Below are positions 1 to 7,256 of a stretch of DNA of 13,307 nt, piece by piece. The stretch comes from Fimisoma sp964619315 (GTDB lineage: Bacteria > Bacillota > Clostridia > Peptostreptococcales > Anaerovoracaceae): the NCBI GenBank assembly GCA_964619315.1, contig CAZUEH010000028.1:1-13307 (forward strand), read 5' to 3'. A model generated the notes under the pieces. That model did no database searches. It was given only the letters and a program-made list of their open reading frames with translations, and was not told where the DNA came from. Positions within the stretch are counted from its first letter, which is position 1, and each line of letters begins with the position of its first letter. The translations under genes and the position numbers were made by a program.

Positions 1-52
1 TTGTACCGATATTAATATGCGGTTTTGTTCTTTCAAACTTCTGTTTTGCCAT
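1..52 (-). CDS. tuf: Elongation factor Tu, 5' end only
   Basis: The last minus-strand gene enters the window for only 17 codons. The peptide MAKQKFERTKPHINIGT is the typical EF-Tu N-terminus, ending just before the GHVDHGKT P-loop. EF-Tu is the GTPase that delivers aminoacyl-tRNA to the ribosomal A site. The ATG is preceded by a strong TAGGAGGAG ribosome binding site (60-68) at suitable spacing. It follows the fusA stop by 40 nt with no terminator visible, the usual end of the str operon, so it is probably co-transcribed with fusA. The rest of the gene, including all G-motifs, lies outside the window, so integrity cannot be judged. A second tuf copy elsewhere is possible. Confidence 0.93.
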   Translation of the reverse strand, partial: MAKQKFERTKPHINIGT

Positions 53-92
53 TTTAATTCTCCTCCTAAAAAGGTTATTTTTAAATAATTGT

Positions 93-2156
93 CTATTTGT
101 TTATTTTTTCTAACAAGTTGTCAGGCAGTTTTTCGAAATGGTCCATCTGCATAACGTATACGCCTCTTCCCTGAGTTTTTGATCTCAAGTCTGTTGCATA
201 TCCGAACATTTCTGAAAGCGGAACCATACCTCTTACTGCTACAGCACCTAAATTGATGTCTGTTCCTTCGATTCTTCCTCTTCTTGAGGAAATATCTCCG
301 ATTACGTCTCCCATGTAGTCTTCAGGAACTGTTACTTCTACCTTGAACACTGGTTCAAGTAGAACAGGCTTAGCCTTTTTAACAGCTTCTCTGAATGCCA
401 TGGATGCCGCGATTTTGAAGGCCATTTCTGAAGAGTCAACTTCATGATATGAACCGTCGTAAAGTTCAACGCCTACATCGACTACTTGGTATCCTGCAAG
501 AGGTCCTATTTCCATAGCGCCCTTGATACCTTCTTCGATCTTAGGAATGTACTCTCTTGGAATCGCACCACCTACGATGGAGTTCTTAAATTCAAAGCCT
601 TCGCCAGGTTCTCTTGGATAAATTCTTATCTTAACGTGTCCGTACTGTCCACGTCCACCTGACTGCTTAGCATATTTGTGATCTACATCTGCAGTAGTAG
701 TGATTGTTTCCTTGTATGAAACCTGAGGTTTACCTACGTTAGCTTCCACTTTGAATTCACGAAGCAATCTATCAACGATGATTTCAAGATGTAATTCACC
801 CATACCAGCAATGATAGTTTGTCCAGTGTCTTCGTTAGTGTAAGTCTTAAATGTAGGATCCTCTTCTGCTAATTTTGCAAGAGCAACGCCCATCTTTTCC
901 TGACCAGCTTTGGTCTTAGGTTCGATAGCAATTTCGATTACTGGTTCAGGGAAATCCATGGATTCTAAGATGATTTCATGCTTTTCATCACAAAGAGTAT
1001 CTCCTGTAGTAGTATCTTTTAAGCCTACAGCAGCGGCAATGTCGCCGGAGTAAACTTCTTCAATTTCTTCTCTCTTATTAGCGTGCATCTGAAGGATTCT
1101 TCCGATTCTTTCTTTCTTGCCCTTAGTTGAGTTGTATATATAAGAGCCTGATTTAAGTGTACCGGAATATACTCTAAAGAATGCAAGTTTTCCAACAAAT
1201 GGATCTGCCATGATCTTGAAGGCCAAGGCTGAAAACGGTCCTTTGTCGTCAGAAATTCTTTCTTCTTCCTCTTCTTTTCCAGGAACTACACCCTTAATCG
1301 GAGGAATATCAGTCGGAGCTGGCATATAATCGATTACTGCATCTAGCATCATCTGTATGCCTTTATTTCTGTATGCGCTTCCGCAGAGTACAGGAACCAT
1401 TCTTCCTGCTAATGTTTCTTTTCTTACTGCGCTCTTAATTTCGTCGACAGTAATTTCTTCTCCTTCGAGGAATTTCATTGTTAGTTCTTCATCGCTTTCT
1501 GCAACGCTTTCAACTAACTTTTCTTTCCACTCTTGAGCAAGTTCTAGCATGTCAGCAGGAATATCTGTAACTTCGAATTCCTTGCCTAGTGCGTCTTGGT
1601 AAATCTCTGCTTTCATTTCTACTAAATCGATAATTCCTAAGAAACTATCTTCAGCACCAATTGGTAACTGAACAGGTACTGCGTTGGCTTTAAGTCTGTC
1701 TCTTACCATCTCGACAACCCTAAAGAAATCTGCTCCCGTAATGTCCATTTTATTGACAAAGATCATTCTTGGTACTCCGTACTTTTCGGCCTGTCTCCAA
1801 ACAGTCTCTGACTGAGGTTCTACGCCGCCTTTTGCACATAGTACTGTTACTGCTCCATCAAGAACTCTGAGAGATCTTTCTACTTCCACAGTAAAATCCA
1901 CGTGGCCCGGGGTATCGATAATATTGATTCTTGTATCTTTCCATTGTGCTGTAGTAGCAGCAGAGGTTATAGTAATTCCACGTTCTTGTTCCTGCTCCAT
2001 CCAGTCCATTGTTGCTGCACCTTCGTGAGTTTCACCAAGTTTGTGGGTTTTGCCTGTGTAGAACAAAATTCGTTCTGTGGTAGTTGTCTTGCCCGCATCG
2101 ATGTGGGCCATGATACCAATATTTCTTGTTTTTTCCAATGGGAAACTTCTTGGCAT
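93..2156 (-). CDS. fusA: Elongation factor G
   Basis: EF-G is the cytoplasmic translational GTPase that drives tRNA-mRNA translocation and, with RRF, ribosome recycling. The 687-residue length is normal for the family. GTPase motifs are complete: P-loop AHIDAGKTT at residues 17-25, switch I RGITI around 59-63, DTPGH at 81-85 and NKMD at 135-138. Domain IV (GQYGHVKIRIYPREPGEGF onward) and domain V (GDISSRRGRIEG) follow in order. The start is the ATG at 2156, with GGGAGG (2165-2170) upstream and no competing in-frame start. The gene sits 113 nt after rpsG and 40 nt before tuf, the standard str order. Nothing points to truncation. I see no second-copy or resistance-type features, but single-residue fusidate changes were not assessed. 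Confidence 0.98.
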   Translation of the reverse strand: MPRSFPLEKTRNIGIMAHIDAGKTTTTERILFYTGKTHKLGETHEGAATMDWMEQEQERGITITSAATTAQWKDTRINIIDTPGHVDFTVEVERSLRVLDGAVTVLCAKGGVEPQSETVWRQAEKYGVPRMIFVNKMDITGADFFRVVEMVRDRLKANAVPVQLPIGAEDSFLGIIDLVEMKAEIYQDALGKEFEVTDIPADMLELAQEWKEKLVESVAESDEELTMKFLEGEEITVDEIKSAVRKETLAGRMVPVLCGSAYRNKGIQMMLDAVIDYMPAPTDIPPIKGVVPGKEEEEERISDDKGPFSALAFKIMADPFVGKLAFFRVYSGTLKSGSYIYNSTKGKKERIGRILQMHANKREEIEEVYSGDIAAAVGLKDTTTGDTLCDEKHEIILESMDFPEPVIEIAIEPKTKAGQEKMGVALAKLAEEDPTFKTYTNEDTGQTIIAGMGELHLEIIVDRLLREFKVEANVGKPQVSYKETITTTADVDHKYAKQSGGRGQYGHVKIRIYPREPGEGFEFKNSIVGGAIPREYIPKIEEGIKGAMEIGPLAGYQVVDVGVELYDGSYHEVDSSEMAFKIAASMAFREAVKKAKPVLLEPVFKVEVTVPEDYMGDVIGDISSRRGRIEGTDINLGAVAVRGMVPLSEMFGYATDLRSKTQGRGVYVMQMDHFEKLPDNLLEKINK

Positions 2157-2221
2157 TTACATATCCTCCCTTCTACTGTAATTTTTCATTTTGTTGTTAC
2201 TCATAATTGAAATGCGAATTG

Positions 2222-2259
2222 TTTTTCGTTCAACCGCTGATAACGCGATGGGCGAAAAA
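2222..2259 (-). repeat. Inverted repeat in rpsG-fusA spacer
   Basis: TTTTTCG (2222-2228) and CGAAAAA (2253-2259) form a perfect 7-bp inverted repeat with a 24-nt loop. It starts 11 nt after the rpsG stop and ends well before the fusA ribosome binding site. There is no T-run behind it on the minus strand, so it is not a typical terminator. It may act as an mRNA stability or processing element between rpsG and fusA. A chance occurrence cannot be excluded in this A/T-rich spacer. Confidence 0.35.
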
Positions 2260-2269
2260 GCCAAGCATT

Positions 2270-2740
2270 TTACCATCTGAAGTGTGCGAACGCTCTGTTA
2301 GCGTCTGCCATCTTATGAGTATCTTCTTTTTTCTTAACAGATGCGCCAGCGTTGTTTGCTGCATCCATCAATTCCTTAGCAAGTCTTTCGGCCATAGTTC
2401 TTTCGCCTCTTGCTCTTGTGTATTTTGTAAGCCATCTCAAACCTAAAGTTTGTCTTCTTTCTGGTCTTACTTCTACTGGAACTTGATAGTTAGCACCGCC
2501 GACTCTCTTTGCCTTTACTTCTAAAACAGGCATAATGTTGTTTAATGCCTTTTCAAATACTTCTAGAGGTTCTTCACCTGTCTGATCCTTAATTTTATCG
2601 AAAGCTCCGTAAACGATAGACTGGGCAGTACCCTTCTTACCGTCTAACATGATGCTGTTGATCAATTTTGCTACAGCAACACTTCCGTAAACTGGATCTG
2701 GAAGAACTTCTCGCTTTGGTATATTACCTTTTCTTGACAC
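2270..2740 (-). CDS. rpsG: 30S ribosomal protein S7
   Basis: S7 is the primary assembly protein of the 30S head. It binds the 3' major domain of 16S rRNA and lies near the E-site tRNA. The 156-residue length matches bacterial S7. Family signatures include the N-terminal SRKGNIPKREVLPDP, the segment KRVGGANYQVPVEVRPERR near residues 78-96, and the C-terminal KMADANRAFAHFRW. The gene starts with GTG at 2740, which is less usual. That start is supported by AGGAGGG (2748-2754) seven nt upstream, by the conserved N-terminus, and by the lack of a nearby ATG. It lies downstream of rpsL after an unusually long 256-nt spacer with many possible RNA helices, suggesting its translation is controlled separately, perhaps by S7 itself as in E. 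coli. Confidence 0.97.
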   Translation of the reverse strand: MSRKGNIPKREVLPDPVYGSVAVAKLINSIMLDGKKGTAQSIVYGAFDKIKDQTGEEPLEVFEKALNNIMPVLEVKAKRVGGANYQVPVEVRPERRQTLGLRWLTKYTRARGERTMAERLAKELMDAANNAGASVKKKEDTHKMADANRAFAHFRW

Positions 2741-2996
2741 TTCTCTTCCCTCCTCGCTAATCGTTTTTATTTTTATCTTATCTAATACAAAACGATTTGC
2801 ACAATATTATAACTTTTTAAAATTGCGCATCCTCTTCACCTTTTTCTATTGAAAAAGATTACTCTGCCAAACCCCGCAATTCAATGGCTGGCAGTCTTGC
2901 TAACGGGGTACTCGACGAGACTTGTTTGCTCGCCGTGAGCGCTTTAATATATCTATCGTACAGGATATAAAAGGGCTCTACTAATTCCCGAGTGGA
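2741..2996 (-). promoter_or_regulatory. Structured rpsL-rpsG intercistronic leader
   Basis: This 256-nt spacer has no plausible gene but holds a near-continuous series of potential RNA helices. In transcription order they are: TATATC/GATATA (2964-2969 with 2948-2953); CGGCGAG/CTCGTCG with one G-U (2929-2935 with 2913-2919); ACCCCG/CGGGGT (2904-2909 with 2871-2876), crossed by CTGCCA/TGGCAG (2889-2894 with 2864-2869); CTTTTTC/GAAAAAG (2851-2857 with 2840-2846); TGCGCAAT/ATTGTGCA with one G-U (2822-2829 with 2798-2805); and AATCGTTTT/AAAACGATT (2789-2797 with 2759-2767). The last ends 4 nt before the rpsG Shine-Dalgarno region. In E. coli, S7 represses its own translation by binding the rpsL-rpsG spacer; a similar role here is inference. 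No T-run terminator and no convincing promoter was seen. Helices were found by eye, not folded. Confidence 0.5.
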
Positions 2997-3413
2997 CTAT
3001 TTTTTCTTAGGTCTCTTTGCACCGTATTTAGAACGAGCTTGTGCTCTTTCTGCAACACCTGCAGTGTCAAGAGTTCCTCTAACTATGTGGTATCTTGCAC
3101 CTGGAAGGTCTTTTACTCTTCCGCCTCTGATAAGTACAACACTATGTTCTTGTAGGTTGTGACCTATACCTGGGATGTAAGCAGTTACTTCAATACCGTT
3201 AGTCAGACGTACTCTGGCAACTTTTCTAAGAGCTGAATTCGGCTTCTTAGGAGTAACAGTTTTTACAGATGTGCATACGCCTCTCTTTTGAGGTGAACGA
3301 GAATCTGTTGCTGTTCTCTTGATAGAGTTCATTCCTTTGTTCAACGCAGGAGCTGTTGACTTTTTAACAGCGCTTGTTCTGCCCTCACGTACTAATTGAT
3401 TAATAGTAGGCAT
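2997..3413 (-). CDS. rpsL: 30S ribosomal protein S12
   Basis: S12 lies at the 30S decoding centre and affects tRNA selection accuracy. The protein has 138 residues and carries the longer N-terminal segment (about residues 21-41) typical of Gram-positive bacteria and absent from E. coli. The decoding motif TPKKPNSAL (54-62) has both lysines intact. The second streptomycin-related motif GRVKDLPG (98-105) has Lys101 and Asp102, the latter at the position that is methylthiolated in some bacteria. These residues look streptomycin-sensitive. The ATG at 3413 is preceded by AAAGGAG (3421-3427) with 7-nt spacing. In place of the L7Ae-like gene found upstream of rpsL in Bacillus, the spacer holds a promoter and a hairpin. 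Confidence 0.98.
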   Translation of the reverse strand: MPTINQLVREGRTSAVKKSTAPALNKGMNSIKRTATDSRSPQKRGVCTSVKTVTPKKPNSALRKVARVRLTNGIEVTAYIPGIGHNLQEHSVVLIRGGRVKDLPGARYHIVRGTLDTAGVAERAQARSKYGAKRPKKK

Positions 3414-3463
3414 CCTTTTTCTCCTTTCTTCTAATGTAAAATATTATGTTTAAGCATGAACCA

Positions 3464-3485
3464 GGGTCGGTACATTGTCCGACCC
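3464..3485 (-). repeat. GC-rich leader hairpin upstream of rpsL
   Basis: GGGTCGG (3479-3485 read on the minus strand) pairs perfectly with CCGACCC (3464-3470) around an 8-nt loop. It stands out in an A/T-rich spacer. It lies about 17 nt downstream of the expected start site of the rpsL promoter and about 36 nt before the rpsL ribosome binding site. No T-run follows, so it is not a standard intrinsic terminator. A 5'-UTR stability element, an RNA processing site or a protein binding site would all fit. Confidence 0.6.
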
Positions 3486-3508
3486 GATTCTGCACAAAAC
3501 CAAGTAGT

Positions 3509-3538
3509 ATTTTAACACGAATCACTTATCAGTGTCAA
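3509..3538 (-). promoter_or_regulatory. Sigma-A-type promoter for rpsL-rpsG-fusA-tuf
   Basis: A perfect TTGACA -35 (3538-3533) is separated by 18 bp from a TAAAAT -10 (3514-3509, five of six to consensus). The -10 is preceded by TGT, an extended -10 element. It begins 7 nt after the rpoC stop and points toward rpsL, with a predicted start near 3502. This is the best promoter match in the minus-strand cluster. It implies that the str genes can be transcribed independently of rpoBC, although no terminator separates them from rpoC. Confidence 0.8.
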
Positions 3539-3545
3539 TTCAAAT

Positions 3546-6500
3546 CTAATCTAGCTCAATGATCTCAGGAGTCTCCATGATTTCTTCGGAAACAGGTTCC
3601 TCCACGATTTCTACTTCTGCTTGTATTGGATTTTCATAAAAAGCAGGTTCTTCAGAAGGCTCCATATTTGCAAGCTCCTGTTCTCTTTCGTAGCTTTCCA
3701 TGATTTCGGCATTGACACCGTAATCCAAATCGATATTCTTGTAACGTTTCATTCCTGTTCCTGCAGGAATTAACTTACCTATCATGATGTTTTCTTTAAG
3801 TCCCAAAAGCTTGTCGTTCTTGCCTTTGATAGCAGCATCCGTAAGAACCTTTGTGGTTTCCTGGAATGACGCCGCAGACAAGAAAGAGTTTGTAGCCAAT
3901 GAGGCCTTGGTAATTCCAAGCAATATTCTGCTTGCAGTGCAAGGTTCTCCACCGTCTTCAACGGCTCTTGCATCAGCTTCCGCAACTTCGAATTTGCCAT
4001 ACAGTCCGCCAGGAAGTAGGTCTGTATCTCCAGCATCTTCGATTTTGTATTTTGAAAGCATTTGACTTACGATAACTTCGATATGTTTGTCGTTGATGTC
4101 AACACCCTGCTGTTTATATACTCTTTGTACTTCTTTTAGCATGTACTGGTAAACACCTTCTACACCATTAAGTCTTAATATGTCATGTGGGTTTAGTGGT
4201 CCGCGAGTAATCTGACCGCCGGCAAATACCTGGTCACCTACTTTGACATTAAGTCTCGCACCGTAAGGGATTATATAGGTCATATCCTCTTCTTTTCCAC
4301 GGACTACGACTTCAGTCTTGTTATCTTTACGGCCTTCAATGGAAATAACCTCTCCATCTGACTCACATATTTCTGCGATACCTTTTGGTTTTCTTGCTTC
4401 GAATAGTTCCTCTACTCTTGGAAGACCCTGTGTAATGTCGCCTCCGGCTACACCACCTGTATGGAACGTTCTCATTGTAAGCTGAGTACCCGGCTCACCG
4501 ATAGATTGTGCTGCTGTGATACCTACTGCTTCACCAATGTTAACTTCTTCTCCTGTTGCCAAGTTTCTGCCGTAACATTTTGAGCATATTCCTGCTTTTG
4601 AATGACAAGTCATTACAGAACGGATTGCAACGCTATCTATAGTGCTATTTTCAATTCTTTCAGCTTGCGCTTCAAGGATTTCTTCGTTCTGCTCAACAAT
4701 AACTTCTCCTGTTTCAGGATCAACTATGTCAACTAGTGCAGTTCTTCCAACTATTCTCTGCTTCAATGGCTCTATTACTTCTTTGCCATCGGTAAAGGCT
4801 CTTACTTCTACTCCCTCGTCGGTGCCGCAGTCATATTCTCTAACTATTACGCTATGAGAAATATCTACAAGTCTTCTTGTTAGGTATCCCGAGTCAGCAG
4901 TACGTAACGCTGTATCGGCTAGACCTTTTCTCGCACCGTTAGATGAGATGAAGTATTCCAGTACAGATAGGCCTTCACGGAAGTTAGCCTTGATTGGGAT
5001 TTCTACAGTCTTACCTGTAGCATTGGCCATCAGACCACGCATACCACTTACCTGTTTTATCTGGTTTTTACTACCTCTGGCTCCTGAATTAGCCATGATA
5101 TATAGGTTGTTTAATGTTCCAAGGGATTCCATCAATACGTCTGCGACGTCTTCTGTAGCCTTGTTCCAAATTTCGATAATCTTTTCGTATCTTTCCTGTT
5201 TGGACATTAGGCCCATTCTGTAAGCTTTTTCATATTTTTCTACCATCATCTCAGCATTTTCGATTATGGTCTGCTTCTCTTCTGGGATTTCCATGTCACT
5301 GATACTAATTGTTACAGCCGCCCTTGTGGAATACTTATAACCTGTTGCCTTGATGTAATCAAGCATTATAACTGTTCCTGTATTGCCGTGCTTACGGTAA
5401 CACTTGTCTATGATAGCTCCAAGTTTTTTCTTATCGCATAAGAAATCTACTTCCAAGCTATATGGATCAACATCTCTATCAATGAATCCCAAATCCTGTG
5501 GTATTCCTTGGTTAAAAATGAAGCGTCCAACAGTGGATTCTACCAAGCTGCCTGTAGTATCCTCTTCATCTTTGTACATTCTAACCTTAACTTTTGCATG
5601 GATTCCCACAACTTCTGTCTGGTATGCCATAAGCATTTCATCAAGGTCGGTAAATACTTTGCCATCACCCTTTTCTGCGTAAGTGTCTCTTGCATCAACG
5701 CCAGGATGAGTTAAGTAATAGCTTCCCAAAATCATATCCTGTGTAGGAGTAGTAATTGGGGAACCATCCTTAGGTGCTAAGATGTTGTTTACAGAAAGCA
5801 TTAAGAATCTTGCCTCTGCTTGTGCTTCTACAGAAAGTGGTACATGTACCGCCATCTGGTCTCCATCGAAGTCAGCGTTAAATGCTGTACATACTAATGG
5901 ATGAAGTTTGATAGCCTTACCTTCTACTAGTACAGGTTCGAAAGCCTGGATTCCTAGTCTATGAAGTGTCGGCGCACGGTTTAGCATTACTGGATGCTCT
6001 TTGATAACACCCTCAAGAACGTCCCAAACTTCAGGTCTAACTTTTTCGACCATTCTTTTTGCGCTCTTTATGTTATGTGCATAGCCTTGCTCTACAAGTT
6101 CTTTCATTATGAAAGGCTTGAATAGTTCAAGGGCCATCTTCTTTGGAAGACCGCACTGATAGAATTTTAATTCTGGTCCTACTACGATTACAGAACGTCC
6201 TGAATAGTCAACACGCTTTCCTAACAAGTTCTGTCTGAATCTACCTTGCTTACCCTTTAACATGTCTGATAAAGATTTAAGTGGTCTTGATCCAGGGCCT
6301 GTAACAGCTCTTCCTCTTCTACCGTTGTCGATAAGTGAGTCAACTGCCTCTTGGAGCATTCTCTTTTCGTTTCTAACAATTATGTCAGGAGCGCCGAGTT
6401 CCAAAAGTCTGTTAAGTCTGTTGTTTCTGTTGATTACTCTTCTGTACAAATCGTTTAGGTCGGAAGTTGCGAATCTACCGCCGTCAAGTTGTACCATAGG

Positions 6501-7235
6501 TCTGATATCCGGTGGGATAACCGGTATTGTATCTAAAATCATCCATTCAGGTCTGTTGCCTGAAAGTCTTAAAGCTTCAACTACTTCAAGACGTCTAACG
6601 ATTCTAATTTTTTTCTGTCCGCTTGCACCCTTTAATTTTGCTCTAAGATCCTCTGAAAGTTCATCAAGGTTAATGTCAGCAAGAATTCTTTTGATAGCTT
6701 CTGCTCCCATGCCTGCCTTGAATCTGTCGCCGTACTCGTCTTTCTTTTCTCTGTACTGCTGTTCTGTCAAGATTTCTTTGTACGCAAGGTCTGAATCGCC
6801 TTGGTCTGTAACTATGTACGCAGCAAAATATAAAACTTTTTCTAAGTTTCTTGGTGTAATATCAAGGCAAAGTCCCATTCTTGATGGAATTCCCTTGAAA
6901 TACCATATATGAGAAACTGGAGCCGCAAGCTTTATGTGGCCCATTCTTTCTCTTCTAACTTTAGCCTTTGTAACTTCAACACCACAACGGTCGCACACGA
7001 TACCCTTGTATCTGATTCTTTTGTACTTTCCGCAGTGACATTCCCAGTCCTTCATAGGTCCAAAAATCTTTTCGCAGAAAAGTCCATCTCTCTCAGGTTT
7101 AAGAGTTCTGTAGTTTATAGTTTCTGGCTTAGTTACTTCACCATGTGACCATTCCAGAATCTTTTCTGGTGACGCAAGGCTAATCTGTATAGATTCAAAA
7201 TTGTTTAATTCATAATCGTTATTATTGTTATTCAA
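3546..7235 (-). CDS. rpoC: DNA-directed RNA polymerase subunit beta'
   Basis: This is the catalytic clamp subunit of RNA polymerase, 1229 residues, typical for Firmicutes and without the large proteobacterial insertion. N-terminal zinc cysteines are C66, C68, C81 and C84. The magnesium site NADFDGDQ is at 453-460 (D455, D457, D459). The bridge helix lies around 757-793 and the trigger loop around 915-935 (LTMRTFHTGG). The second zinc site is C803, C877, C884 and C887. The last about 47 residues form an acidic tail (17 Asp/Glu). The start is a TTG at 7235, supported by GGGGAGGT (7241-7248) at good spacing and the lack of another start before Met61. Five consecutive Asn follow the start and have no counterpart that I recall in other RpoC. 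It lies 21 nt after rpoB and is surely co-transcribed. Confidence 0.98.
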   Translation of the reverse strand: MNNNNNDYELNNFESIQISLASPEKILEWSHGEVTKPETINYRTLKPERDGLFCEKIFGPMKDWECHCGKYKRIRYKGIVCDRCGVEVTKAKVRRERMGHIKLAAPVSHIWYFKGIPSRMGLCLDITPRNLEKVLYFAAYIVTDQGDSDLAYKEILTEQQYREKKDEYGDRFKAGMGAEAIKRILADINLDELSEDLRAKLKGASGQKKIRIVRRLEVVEALRLSGNRPEWMILDTIPVIPPDIRPMVQLDGGRFATSDLNDLYRRVINRNNRLNRLLELGAPDIIVRNEKRMLQEAVDSLIDNGRRGRAVTGPGSRPLKSLSDMLKGKQGRFRQNLLGKRVDYSGRSVIVVGPELKFYQCGLPKKMALELFKPFIMKELVEQGYAHNIKSAKRMVEKVRPEVWDVLEGVIKEHPVMLNRAPTLHRLGIQAFEPVLVEGKAIKLHPLVCTAFNADFDGDQMAVHVPLSVEAQAEARFLMLSVNNILAPKDGSPITTPTQDMILGSYYLTHPGVDARDTYAEKGDGKVFTDLDEMLMAYQTEVVGIHAKVKVRMYKDEEDTTGSLVESTVGRFIFNQGIPQDLGFIDRDVDPYSLEVDFLCDKKKLGAIIDKCYRKHGNTGTVIMLDYIKATGYKYSTRAAVTISISDMEIPEEKQTIIENAEMMVEKYEKAYRMGLMSKQERYEKIIEIWNKATEDVADVLMESLGTLNNLYIMANSGARGSKNQIKQVSGMRGLMANATGKTVEIPIKANFREGLSVLEYFISSNGARKGLADTALRTADSGYLTRRLVDISHSVIVREYDCGTDEGVEVRAFTDGKEVIEPLKQRIVGRTALVDIVDPETGEVIVEQNEEILEAQAERIENSTIDSVAIRSVMTCHSKAGICSKCYGRNLATGEEVNIGEAVGITAAQSIGEPGTQLTMRTFHTGGVAGGDITQGLPRVEELFEARKPKGIAEICESDGEVISIEGRKDNKTEVVVRGKEEDMTYIIPYGARLNVKVGDQVFAGGQITRGPLNPHDILRLNGVEGVYQYMLKEVQRVYKQQGVDINDKHIEVIVSQMLSKYKIEDAGDTDLLPGGLYGKFEVAEADARAVEDGGEPCTASRILLGITKASLATNSFLSAASFQETTKVLTDAAIKGKNDKLLGLKENIMIGKLIPAGTGMKRYKNIDLDYGVNAEIMESYEREQELANMEPSEEPAFYENPIQAEVEIVEEPVSEEIMETPEIIELD

Positions 7236-7256
7236 GGAGTACCTCCCCTTTCTTAA

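Noticed and set aside
2157..2269. A promoter before fusA (TTGAAC as -35)
   Set aside because: No acceptable -10 lies at 16-19 bp; the gene is adequately served by read-through from rpsL and rpsG.
1902..2446. Plus-strand frames opposite the fusA start and rpsG
   Set aside because: They are antisense to conserved genes, rich in Cys, Phe and Ser as expected of shadow translations, and have no supporting promoter or family match.
2759..2820. An internal promoter before rpsG (TTGTGC with TAAGAT, or an isolated TATAAT)
   Set aside because: The -35 has only three of six consensus bases, and the isolated TATAAT lacks any -35; both overlap candidate RNA helices in A/T-rich sequence.
3464..3485. The GC-rich hairpin after rpoC as an intrinsic terminator
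   Set aside because: No T-run follows it on the minus strand, and it sits downstream of a strong promoter that drives essential genes.
6262..6912. Open plus-strand frame of 216 codons opposite rpoC
   Set aside because: It is fully antisense to a conserved part of rpoC, has no good ribosome binding site, and its composition follows from the codon pattern of rpoC.
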